Shown: positions 1-6,224 of the stretch, piece by piece | Numbering within the stretch: the stretch's first letter is position 1 | Layout: each line of letters opens with the position of its first letter | NCBI GenBank assembly: GCA_015055785.1 | Contig: SVHQ01000091.1 | Span: 1 to 6,923 of the forward strand | DNA from: Clostridiales bacterium | GTDB taxonomy: Bacteria > Bacillota_A > Clostridia > Christensenellales > Borkfalkiaceae | Direction: 5' to 3' | DNA: 6,923 nucleotides | Notes under the pieces: generated by a model | Database searches by the model: none | The model's input: only the letters and a program-made list of their open reading frames with translations | Told to the model about the DNA's origin: nothing | Translations under genes and position numbers: made by a program

Positions 1-2864
1 CTTTTCTGCATTTTTTCGACGGTTTTCGCACCTCGCACGAGCTTGCTAAAATAGACCTTTTAGAATACGAGGAATTGTTGGATATTATCCGTGAGGAAAA
101 CCTACAAGAAGATATGGAAAAATTCCGCTTACGTGCCTTAAATCCGTCCACGCCTGTTCAGCGCGGCACGGCGCAAAACCCCGACACCTATTTCCAAAAC
201 CGTGAAAGGGCAAATCCTCTTTATACGTCCGCCGTACAAACGGTGCAAAAAATTATGAATCATGTGGCAAAATTCACAAAACGAGCATACCATGTCTTTG
301 ATTATCATGGTGCAAGCCACGCAAAACACGTCGTCGTCATGATTGGCAGCGGCGCACAGACCATGGAAGAAACAATAGAAAATTTAAACGCCAACGGCGG
401 AGAATTCGGCATTATCAACGTGCGGCTTTACCGACCCTTTGGCATAGATGAATTTTGCGCGGCTATTCCCAAAAGCTGCCAACAAATTACCGTACTCGAT
501 AGAACGAAAGAAGCAGGCGCACTGGGTGAGCCCCTTTATTTGGACGTATGTGCAGCTTTGGCTGAAAAAGGCATGAACAACATCCGCATTCTTACAGGAA
601 GATATGGGCTTGGTTTAAAGGAATTTACCCCTACCATGTGTTACGCTATCTTAAAAAATATGCTTTCTATCAATCCTAAAAATCACTTCACCGTCGGCAT
701 AATAGACGATATTTCACACACTTCTTTGGATATTTCGGAAAAATATTATCTTCCAAAAAACGACTACGTTGCTTGTAAATTTTACGGTCTTGGTTCAGAC
801 GGGACGGTGGGCGCGAATAAAAATTCCATTAAAATCATCGGCGACAACACCGGACTTTTCGTGCAAGGTTATTTTATGTACGATTCCAAAAAATCGGGCG
901 GCATCACCATTTCACACTTGCGTTTTGGGAAAAATCCTATCCGTGCCCCTTATCTTATCGACCGCGCCGATTTTGTTGCCTGCCATAACCCTTCCTATCT
1001 CAACCGCTATGACATGCTAAGCGATTTAAAGGAAAACGGCGTGTTTTTATTAAACTGCCCCTACACCGATAAAAGTCAACTCAACGCATACCTGCCTGCC
1101 TCATTTAAAGAAAATTTAGCAAAAAAGCATATTAATTTTTATGTGATTGACGCGACGAAAATCGCCAATGAAATCGGTTTAAAAGGCAGAACCAGCACGA
1201 TTATGCAAGCAGCTTTTTTCTATCTCAATCAAGAGATTTTACCCTATGAAGAAGCAAAACAGCGTTTAAAAGAAGAAATCGACCGTAAATTTCTTAAAAA
1301 AGGCGAAGAGGTGATTCGCATGAATCACGAATCCATTGACCGCGCGCAATCCTCTATCCACCACATCGATTATCCTCAAACTTGGGCAATGGAAAGCCAA
1401 ATAACGCCCCCTGCAAATGCCGAACAAAAGAAAAATGCTTATTTTCGAGATTTTATACAACCTATTTTACGTTTACAAGGGGATTCCTTGCCTGTTTCCG
1501 CCTTTCAAGCGGACGGCACAGTGCCCACAAACACGACAAAATATGAAAAACACGGCGTGGCATATCTTTTGCCACAGTGGATAAGTGAAAACTGTATTCA
1601 ATGCAATCAATGCTCGTTCGTTTGTCCACACGCCACCATCCGTCCTTTTGTCTTGCCCGAAAACGCTGATACACCGCGAGATTTCATCACAAAAAAGGCT
1701 GTCGGCGTGCCTAACGCACAGTTCCGCATACAAATTGCGCCTCACGATTGCATGGGGTGCGGTGTTTGCGCCAATACCTGCCCCGCCAAGGAAAAAGCCC
1801 TCGTTATGCGCCCTGCCGATACCCTTTTATCAACAGAGAGCAAAAATTGGGAGTTTGCGTTAAACGCTCCTCTTGTCCCCACGGAAAATTTCAAAAGAAA
1901 CACCGTCAAGGGTAGTCAGTTTTATCCACCGTTGTTTGAATTTTCCTATGCCTGCGCAGGGTGCGGCGAAACGGCGTATATCAAAGTGCTGACACAGCTT
2001 TTTGGCGAGCGTATGGTGATTGCCAATGCAACGGGTTGTTCGTCCATCTACGGCGGTTCATCGCCTACCTGCCCCTATGCTAAGGACAAAAACGGCTGTG
2101 GACCTGCTTGGGCGAACTCCCTTTTTGAAGACAATGCAGAGTTCGGTTTAGGTATGCGCCTTGCATGGGATATCCGCGACAAACAAGCACAAAACAGCGC
2201 GAAAAACAAGGAAAAATCCGTTTGGATTATCGGCGGCGACGGTTGGGCGTATGACATCGGTTTCGGCGGCCTTGACCACGTACTTTCCAGCCATGAAAAG
2301 GTAAATATTCTCGTGTTGGATTCCGAGGTGTATTCAAACACGGGCGGTCAAGCGTCCAAAGCCACCCCCAAAGGCGCTGTTGCGAGATTCGTCAGCGCAG
2401 GAAAACGAAAACGCAAGAAAAATTTAGGTTTGATGGCGATGTCGTACGGACACGTTTACGTGGCGCAGGTATCGTTGGGTGCAAACAAACAACAACTTCT
2501 CAATGCTTTCACGGAAGCGGAAGCGCATGACGGCCCCTCACTCATTATTGCCTATACGCCCTGCATTGCCCACGGCGCGAACATGAGCCTTTCCGTAGAG
2601 GAAGAACGGCGCGCTGTAGAATGCGGCTACTGGCAGCTCTACCGTTTTAATCCCAACCTGAAAAAAGAAGGAAAAAATCCCTTTATCCTTGACAGCAAAG
2701 GGATAAATGGCGATTATCAGAATTTTTTAATGGGCGAAAACCGTTTTGCAAGCCTGAAAAAAGCCCAACCGCAAATCGCGGAAGAGCTTTTCAATCAAGC
2801 TGAACAAGACAGCAAGCAATTGCATGATTTTTATCAAAAATTAAGCCAAATTTTAGAGGAATGA
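1..2864 (+). CDS. nifJ: Pyruvate:ferredoxin (flavodoxin) oxidoreductase, 5'-truncated by window edge
   Basis: This enzyme oxidatively decarboxylates pyruvate with CoA to acetyl-CoA and CO2, reducing ferredoxin or flavodoxin in the cytoplasm. The frame is open to the left edge (first complete codon at 3). The first residues, FLHFFDGFRTSHE, are the conserved end of PFOR domain I, so the TTG at 75 is not the start and roughly 200 N-terminal residues lie outside. Numbering from position 3 (953 residues): transketolase-C-like domain at about 107-225; gamma-type domain with FYGLGSDGTVGANKNS from 260; two ferredoxin-type 4Fe-4S motifs, CIQCNQCSFVCP (531) and CMGCGVCANTCP (583); TPP domain with GGDGWAYD (Asp746) and LDSEVYSNTGGQ (773). 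Cys651, Cys654, Cys679 and Cys854 match the four ligands of the TPP-proximal cluster. Only 99 residues follow Cys854, so the C-terminal domain VII known from Desulfovibrio africanus PFOR appears absent. All catalytic and cluster residues seen are intact. The gene faces the next one convergently. Confidence 0.97.
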   Translation, partial: FLHFFDGFRTSHELAKIDLLEYEELLDIIREENLQEDMEKFRLRALNPSTPVQRGTAQNPDTYFQNRERANPLYTSAVQTVQKIMNHVAKFTKRAYHVFDYHGASHAKHVVVMIGSGAQTMEETIENLNANGGEFGIINVRLYRPFGIDEFCAAIPKSCQQITVLDRTKEAGALGEPLYLDVCAALAEKGMNNIRILTGRYGLGLKEFTPTMCYAILKNMLSINPKNHFTVGIIDDISHTSLDISEKYYLPKNDYVACKFYGLGSDGTVGANKNSIKIIGDNTGLFVQGYFMYDSKKSGGITISHLRFGKNPIRAPYLIDRADFVACHNPSYLNRYDMLSDLKENGVFLLNCPYTDKSQLNAYLPASFKENLAKKHINFYVIDATKIANEIGLKGRTSTIMQAAFFYLNQEILPYEEAKQRLKEEIDRKFLKKGEEVIRMNHESIDRAQSSIHHIDYPQTWAMESQITPPANAEQKKNAYFRDFIQPILRLQGDSLPVSAFQADGTVPTNTTKYEKHGVAYLLPQWISENCIQCNQCSFVCPHATIRPFVLPENADTPRDFITKKAVGVPNAQFRIQIAPHDCMGCGVCANTCPAKEKALVMRPADTLLSTESKNWEFALNAPLVPTENFKRNTVKGSQFYPPLFEFSYACAGCGETAYIKVLTQLFGERMVIANATGCSSIYGGSSPTCPYAKDKNGCGPAWANSLFEDNAEFGLGMRLAWDIRDKQAQNSAKNKEKSVWIIGGDGWAYDIGFGGLDHVLSSHEKVNILVLDSEVYSNTGGQASKATPKGAVARFVSAGKRKRKKNLGLMAMSYGHVYVAQVSLGANKQQLLNAFTEAEAHDGPSLIIAYTPCIAHGANMSLSVEEERRAVECGYWQLYRFNPNLKKEGKNPFILDSKGINGDYQNFLMGENRFASLKKAQPQIAEELFNQAEQDSKQLHDFYQKLSQILEE

Positions 2865-2890
2865 AAAATCCAACCCCTTTTAGCTCCGCT

Positions 2891-3016
2891 GTCATTGCGA
2901 GCCATAGGCGTGTCCCCCCTTACTGTCATTGCGAGCCGTAGGCGTAGTTCTCTCCCTACCGTCATTGCGAGCCGTAGGCGTAGTTCTCTCCCCACCGTCA
3001 TTGCGAGCCGTAGGCG
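2891..3016. repeat. Four direct copies of a 20-bp GTCATTGCGAGCC repeat, 34-36 bp period
   Basis: The unit GTCATTGCGAGCCGTAGGCG occurs at 2925, 2961 and 2997, with a one-base variant (GCCATAGGC) at 2891. Start-to-start distances are 34, 36 and 36 bp. The 16-bp spacers after copies 2 and 3 are nearly identical (TAGTTCTCTCCCTACC and TAGTTCTCTCCCCACC), so those two units are true 36-bp tandem duplicates. The spacer after copy 1 is 14 bp and different. Each copy contains the small palindrome GCC-GTA-GGC. From memory, GTCATTGCGAG-type arms are common in short dispersed intergenic elements of many bacteria; that family link is recall, not a search result. The whole array lies between the PFOR stop and a convergent gene and overlaps no convincing coding sequence. 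Confidence 0.9.
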
Positions 3017-3090
3017 TGGCAATCTCGTATAAAATATGCTTTATTCCCTATGAGATTGCCGCGCTTCACTTCGTTTCGCTCGCAATGACA
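2996..3090. repeat. Imperfect inverted-repeat (REP/MITE-like) hairpin element
   Basis: The fourth direct copy forms the left arm of a long imperfect palindrome. Outer arms 2996-3008 (CGTCATTGCGAGC) and 3078-3090 (GCTCGCAATGACA) pair at 12 of 13 positions. Inner arms 3018-3029 (GGCAATCTCGTA) and 3049-3060 (TATGAGATTGCC) pair at 11 of 12 positions around an AT-rich loop. The sequence between outer and inner arms differs in length on the two sides (9 versus 17 bp), so the structure has an asymmetric internal bulge. A degenerate further arm (CATTGCGAATCGTA, 12 of 14 matches to the direct repeat) follows at 3093-3106. No transposase is present, so the element would be non-autonomous if mobile. In RNA it would fold into a hairpin between the convergent genes. 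Confidence 0.85.
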
Positions 3091-3137
3091 AGCATTGCGA
3101 ATCGTAACCTAAACACACTACTCCCTCTATATAACAC

Positions 3138-3180
3138 AAACACGCCTGCGACCAACCGCAAGCGTGTTTATTTTTATCTT
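3138..3180 (+). terminator. Intrinsic terminator between convergent genes (best on + strand)
   Basis: AAACACGC (3138-3145) pairs with GCGTGTTT (3162-3169). One mismatch follows, then TGCG (3147-3150) pairs with CGCA (3157-3160) around the loop ACCAAC. The + strand continues ATTTTTATCTT, a T-rich tail suited to ending the PFOR transcript, although the stem is about 270 bp past that stop codon. The stem also lies 9 bp beyond the stop of the opposing gene. On that strand the following sequence (GTGTTATATAG) is a weaker tail, so bidirectional use is possible but less certain. Confidence 0.75.
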
Positions 3181-4108
3181 ACTTATTCTTTTTCTTTTCT
3201 TCGGCGCGCTTGTCGTTGATAATCTTCATGTGCGTTTCATCAATCAACGTTACGTTGTTCTCTTTTGCCCACTGCACGCAACCCTTTAAAACTAAGGGCA
3301 AGAACACTCTGGGCACGCCAAGCACCGTCTTTAACGCTTCGTCGGTAAATTTCACTTGGTCATCCACACGGTCTGCCGCATAACGCACAGACGCCAAAGA
3401 TGCTTCACGCACCTGCAACAATTCCGCGCGCATTCTCGTCTTTCTATGGAACCAGAAATTCTTGCTGTCACGATAGCCGTAATCCACGGGCAAAGCAGGG
3501 AAGTCGCTCGCTTTCACGCCACGAATAATCGCATCACTGTATTTCTTCTTCATCAAAATTTTATCAATTTTTAATATGAAATGCGCCCCAAATTTGCTCG
3601 TAATACCATTGAAATCATGATATGGCGGTTCGTAGCCATTCAACTCGCCTGCCACGTCCTTATCCGCGCCGTCCAATTCACGCACCCAAGTACATTCAAT
3701 GACTTGAATCGCATCGGTCATCACCATAGGACGCTTTTCACCCGTTTCCTCTTCCATCAAGCTGGTTTCCAATTTAAAATTACACTTGGGCATCTTTTCG
3801 CTCGGTTTATCCCCAGGCCAAGAAAGCTTTACTGCTTCTTTAAAGGTCTTGGGATTGTCATCGATAAAATTGATGGCACACTTGCCGTTTCTTAAAATGT
3901 TCTGCGCCGTGTTGGATGAATTGCGGCATGAAAGCAACATCGCATAATATCCTTTTCCTGCTACGTAATAAGGCTGTACAAGGGAATACGGACCAAGGTT
4001 TGTTGTTCCGTCCTCGCAAATCGTGCTGATTACCACGGTAGGCATCGGGAAGAATAAAGACGTCTGATAAAAGTTATCTACAATACGTAAATTTTCAAAG
4101 CTGCTCAT
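3179..4108 (-). CDS. Flavin reductase-like FMN-binding protein with PCP_red-like C-terminal domain
   Basis: This is a predicted cytoplasmic flavoprotein of 309 residues. Residues about 15-195 look like the flavin-reductase split-barrel fold: MPTVVISTICEDGTTNLGPY (22-41) is the typical first strands with the D-G-x-x-N-x-x-PYS pattern, followed by NTAQNILRNGKCAINFI (66-82). Residues 205-222 (YGYRDSKNFWFHRK region) link to an extra C-terminal domain at about 250-302. That domain reads F-T-x-EA...L...VP...LP...KG...WAKENNVTLIDETHM. The pattern resembles PCP_red (the small domain at the C-terminus of protochlorophyllide reductase subunit B), which is my inference from pattern memory. Flavoredoxin-type relatives are about 190 residues, so about 120 residues are extra. 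A lysine-rich tail ends the protein. The start is supported by AAGGAG six bases upstream and a strong promoter at 4140-4168. The substrate is unknown: reduction of flavin, or of a small molecule or metal, is possible. The next gene upstream ends before a terminator, so this gene is probably monocistronic. Confidence 0.88.
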   Translation of the reverse strand: MSSFENLRIVDNFYQTSLFFPMPTVVISTICEDGTTNLGPYSLVQPYYVAGKGYYAMLLSCRNSSNTAQNILRNGKCAINFIDDNPKTFKEAVKLSWPGDKPSEKMPKCNFKLETSLMEEETGEKRPMVMTDAIQVIECTWVRELDGADKDVAGELNGYEPPYHDFNGITSKFGAHFILKIDKILMKKKYSDAIIRGVKASDFPALPVDYGYRDSKNFWFHRKTRMRAELLQVREASLASVRYAADRVDDQVKFTDEALKTVLGVPRVFLPLVLKGCVQWAKENNVTLIDETHMKIINDKRAEEKKKNK

Positions 4109-4139
4109 AATACGCTCCTTTTCCTATATTATTACATAC

Positions 4140-4168
4140 ATTATAACATACCAAACCTATTTTGGCAA
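4140..4168 (-). promoter_or_regulatory. Sigma-70-type promoter with extended -10 for the flavin reductase-like gene
   Basis: Read on the minus strand, TTGCCA (4163-4168) and TATAAT (4140-4145) are separated by 17 bp, and TG one base before the -10 gives TGTTATAAT, an extended -10. The -10 matches consensus fully and the -35 at five of six positions. The predicted transcript starts about 25 bp upstream of the start codon, leaving room for AAGGAG (4115-4120). A short inverted repeat, CCAAA-CCTAT-TTTGG (4151-4165), lies in the spacer and overlaps the -35; it could be an operator but the arms are only 5 bp. Confidence 0.75.
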
Positions 4169-4191
4169 GTAGTAAACAAAATTTTTCCCGT

Positions 4192-4218
4192 GAAAAAGCC
4201 CTCCTAAAAAGGAGGGCT
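4192..4218 (-). terminator. Rho-independent terminator of the antiporter gene
   Basis: A perfect 9-bp GC-rich stem, AGCCCTCCT (4197-4205) with AGGAGGGCT (4210-4218), closes a four-base loop. Read on the minus strand the stem is followed by a run of T residues (4193-4197, partly within the stem end). It lies 16 bp past the stop codon of the antiporter and upstream of the promoter of the next minus-strand gene, so it separates the two transcription units. Confidence 0.9.
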
Positions 4219-4234
4219 AAATCTTATCAAAAAT

Positions 4235-5803
4235 TTATTCCGCGCTTTCTGCCTCTTCTTTCTTTTTCGTAAAGTAACGAATGGCAAATATAACGCCTAC
4301 AAAAATCAAAAGGGTTACCACCCACATAATCAAACAGCTAAGCACGCTGCCAAGCCCAACGCACAAACCTGCAACAATATAAGAAATTATAGCAATGCCA
4401 GCTACAATACTCGCATAAGGAAGCTGCGTATTTACGTGCTCTACGTGGTCGCATTGCGCACCTGCAGACGCCAAAATCGTCGTATCGGAAATGGGAGAAA
4501 CGTGGTCGCCGTACACAGCACCGCCAAGCGTTGCGGAAACGGTGAGAATCGTCAACGTACCGCTGCCGCCCAAAATGGTAACGGCGATAGGCACGAGCAC
4601 GCCGAACGTACCCCAAGAAGTACCCGTTGCAAAAGCAATCGCACCTGCAAGAATAAAGAAGATTGCAGGGAATAAGAATTTAGGGAATGCGCTGTTTGCG
4701 AGGTTGTTTTGCACAAATGCCTGCGCGTCAAGATAACCGCCCTTTGCGCCCATAATCCCCGAAAGCGACCATGCAAACGTGAGAATGAGAATAGCAGGCA
4801 CCATGGCTTTAAAGCCTTCGGTGAAGCTGCCCGTAATATCCTTAAAGGAAACCGCACCCGTTATCATGTAATAAATGGAAATGATGATGAGTGCCACGGT
4901 GGAACCGATTGCCAAAGACATACCCGCATCGCAATTGGAGAATGCTTCAATAACGTTTGCCGATTGCAATTCTTTCACAATCAAACCCGTATCCCAATTA
5001 TAGAAGAAACCCGTATAAAGCATACCGCCAATACAGCAAATAATCAAGATAATAACGGGAATAAGAAGATGACGCACTTTACCATTCGCATTAATCCTTA
5101 CTTCTTCTGCATTGGCATTGTTTTCGTTCAAGCCCGCATATACGTCGCCCGTCTTTTCCGCTATCATATCATTTTTCTTCATCTTCCCGAAATCAAAACG
5201 GATAAAGCAAATTGCGAATACCATAACAATGGTGAGGAGGGCATATACGTTGAAAGGAATCGTACTAATAAACACCATCAAACCGTCCCCTTCCAATTCG
5301 CCAGCCACAGCCGCCGCCCAACTGGAAATAGGCGCGATGATACAAATAGGCGCTGCCGTTGCATCAATGATATACGCAAGCTTCGAACGCGCAATTTTAA
5401 ATTTATCCGTAACAGGACGCATTACCGAACCCACTGTAAGACAGTTAAAATAATCATCCACAAAAATAAGACAACCCAAACCTGCCGTTGCCGCTAAAGC
5501 ACCGCCCTTTGATTTGATTTTCTTACTTGCCCATTCCCCGTATGCTTTCGCGCCGCCTGATTTTTGCATCAAAACGACCAAAATACCCAGCACAACAAGG
5601 AACACGATGATGGGTGTGTTTGAACCCACCTTCTCGCTCATCACCTGATACAGCGTAAACATCGCTTTTAAAGGATCGAAACCAGCGAACATAAACGCGC
5701 CGACAAAAATTCCGAAAAAGAGCGAAATGTATACCTGTTTCGTTACCAATGCCAACACGATTGCAATCAACGCTGGCAAAAACGCCCATAAAGTACCTTC
5801 CAT
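4235..5803 (-). CDS. nhaC: NhaC-family Na+/H+ (or solute) antiporter
   Basis: This is an integral membrane antiporter of 522 residues, expected to exchange Na+ for H+ or a coupled organic solute. Numbering from the upstream ATG at 5806: hydrophobic segments run throughout (for example 8-20, 26-42, 65-80, 185-202, 248-265, 298-317, 375-395, 466-487 and 490-510), with a hydrophilic loop at 203-245 and a charged cytosolic tail. Family hallmarks are FVDDYFNCLTVGSVMRP (115-131) with paired Asp117/Asp118, IIDATAAPICIIAPISSWAA (146-165), GTSWGTFG (395-402) and GDHVSPISDTTILASAGAQC (433-452) followed by DHVEHVNTQLPYA. The length suits the family. There are two adjacent ATGs; AAAGGAG (5809-5815) is only 2 bases from the first (5806) but 5 from the second (5803), so I start at 5803. 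The gene has its own promoter and terminator. NhaC relatives include malate/lactate and amino-acid exchangers, so the substrate is not fixed by sequence alone. Confidence 0.93.
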   Translation of the reverse strand: MEGTLWAFLPALIAIVLALVTKQVYISLFFGIFVGAFMFAGFDPLKAMFTLYQVMSEKVGSNTPIIVFLVVLGILVVLMQKSGGAKAYGEWASKKIKSKGGALAATAGLGCLIFVDDYFNCLTVGSVMRPVTDKFKIARSKLAYIIDATAAPICIIAPISSWAAAVAGELEGDGLMVFISTIPFNVYALLTIVMVFAICFIRFDFGKMKKNDMIAEKTGDVYAGLNENNANAEEVRINANGKVRHLLIPVIILIICCIGGMLYTGFFYNWDTGLIVKELQSANVIEAFSNCDAGMSLAIGSTVALIIISIYYMITGAVSFKDITGSFTEGFKAMVPAILILTFAWSLSGIMGAKGGYLDAQAFVQNNLANSAFPKFLFPAIFFILAGAIAFATGTSWGTFGVLVPIAVTILGGSGTLTILTVSATLGGAVYGDHVSPISDTTILASAGAQCDHVEHVNTQLPYASIVAGIAIISYIVAGLCVGLGSVLSCLIMWVVTLLIFVGVIFAIRYFTKKKEEAESAE

Positions 5804-5808
5804 CATTT

Positions 5809-5815
5809 CTCCTTT
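5809..5815 (-). promoter_or_regulatory. Ribosome binding site deciding the antiporter start
   Basis: On the minus strand AAAGGAG is followed by AA and then ATGATG. Spacing is 2 bases to the first ATG and 5 bases to the second. The usual 5-9 base spacing favours the second ATG (5801-5803), removing one N-terminal Met. Confidence 0.7.
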
Positions 5816-5825
5816 GTATATTTTT

Positions 5826-5855
5826 ATTATATACTATAATAATTTTTTCTTTCAA
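5826..5855 (-). promoter_or_regulatory. Sigma-70-type promoter for the antiporter gene
   Basis: On the minus strand TTGAAA (5850-5855) and TATAAT (5826-5831) are separated by 18 bp in a very AT-rich stretch. The -10 is perfect and the -35 matches five of six. Transcription would begin close to 5819, just before the AAAGGAG ribosome binding site, giving a short leader of roughly 15 bases. The surrounding AT richness makes chance -10 matches likely, so the exact hexamers are less certain than the presence of a promoter here. Confidence 0.6.
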
Positions 5856-5888
5856 ATGCTAAACCGCACAAAAATGCAACTACGCTAT

Positions 5889-6218
5889 TTACTGTTGCGG
5901 AACAACGGCATAAAAACATAAATCCTCGTCGCCGACGTTGATAAGACAATGCTCGCTCCCCTTAGGGCAATAATGACAATCGCCCACGCGAAGCATCTCC
6001 TCTTTTCCGTCGCAAACCGACTTGCCTTCCCCCGAAAGAATGAAGATGATTTCCGAGGTGGGAACGTGTCTATGCAAGCCAATGGAGGCACCAGGTACGA
6101 GTTTACCGCGCAAAATCTTATTCTTTTCATCCACGTACATATTGGCAATCAAAGCCCCGTCACCGCCATAAAACGCCTTTAATTCCGTTTCCTTTATTTC
6201 GTCAAATTTAATAATCAT
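5889..6218 (-). CDS. Small single-domain cupin protein
   Basis: This is a 109-residue cytoplasmic protein made almost entirely of one cupin_2 barrel. Both signature motifs are exact. Motif 1, G(X)5HXH(X)4E(X)6G, spans Gly43-Gly63 with His49, His51 and Glu56. Motif 2, G(X)5PXG(X)2H(X)3N, spans Gly79-Asn94 with His90. These four residues should bind a divalent metal. The protein has five cysteines (69, 81, 84, 91, 101), three of them inside motif 2, including C81-H-Y-C84. It starts 6 bp after the stop of the flavin reductase gene. The ribosome binding site is poor (AACGAG), so translation may be coupled to that gene. No clear terminator follows, and some read-through into the antiporter gene is possible. 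The function is not known; small cupins act as metal-dependent isomerases, dioxygenases or ligand sensors, and sequence alone does not choose between these. Confidence 0.9.
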   Translation of the reverse strand: MIIKFDEIKETELKAFYGGDGALIANMYVDEKNKILRGKLVPGASIGLHRHVPTSEIIFILSGEGKSVCDGKEEMLRVGDCHYCPKGSEHCLINVGDEDLCFYAVVPQQ

Positions 6219-6224
6219 ACTCGT

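Noticed and set aside
75..77. TTG as the start codon of the PFOR gene
   Set aside because: The same frame continues upstream to the window edge and encodes the conserved FFDGFRTSHE motif, so the true start lies outside the window.
2891..3016. Possible CRISPR array: 20-bp repeats at 34-36 bp spacing
   Set aside because: Only four repeats are present, two of the three spacers are nearly identical, the last copy is one arm of a palindrome, and no cas gene is present. It fits a dispersed intergenic repeat instead.
2834..3219. Short open frames on both strands giving repeated peptides such as RLRLAMTV and LRAVGVVLS
   Set aside because: The peptide repeats are the 36-bp DNA repeat read in frame (12 residues per unit). 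There is no ribosome binding site or known domain, and one frame runs into the PFOR coding end.
4709..5497. Long 262-codon open frame on the + strand opposite the antiporter gene
   Set aside because: It is antisense to a clearly identified NhaC gene, has odd composition (rich in Arg, Asn, His and Thr) and shows no recognisable domain. It is a shadow frame.
5856..5888. Possible terminator after the cupin gene
   Set aside because: Only 3-bp pairings around a short T-run were found. No stem is stable enough to call, so read-through toward the antiporter gene cannot be excluded.
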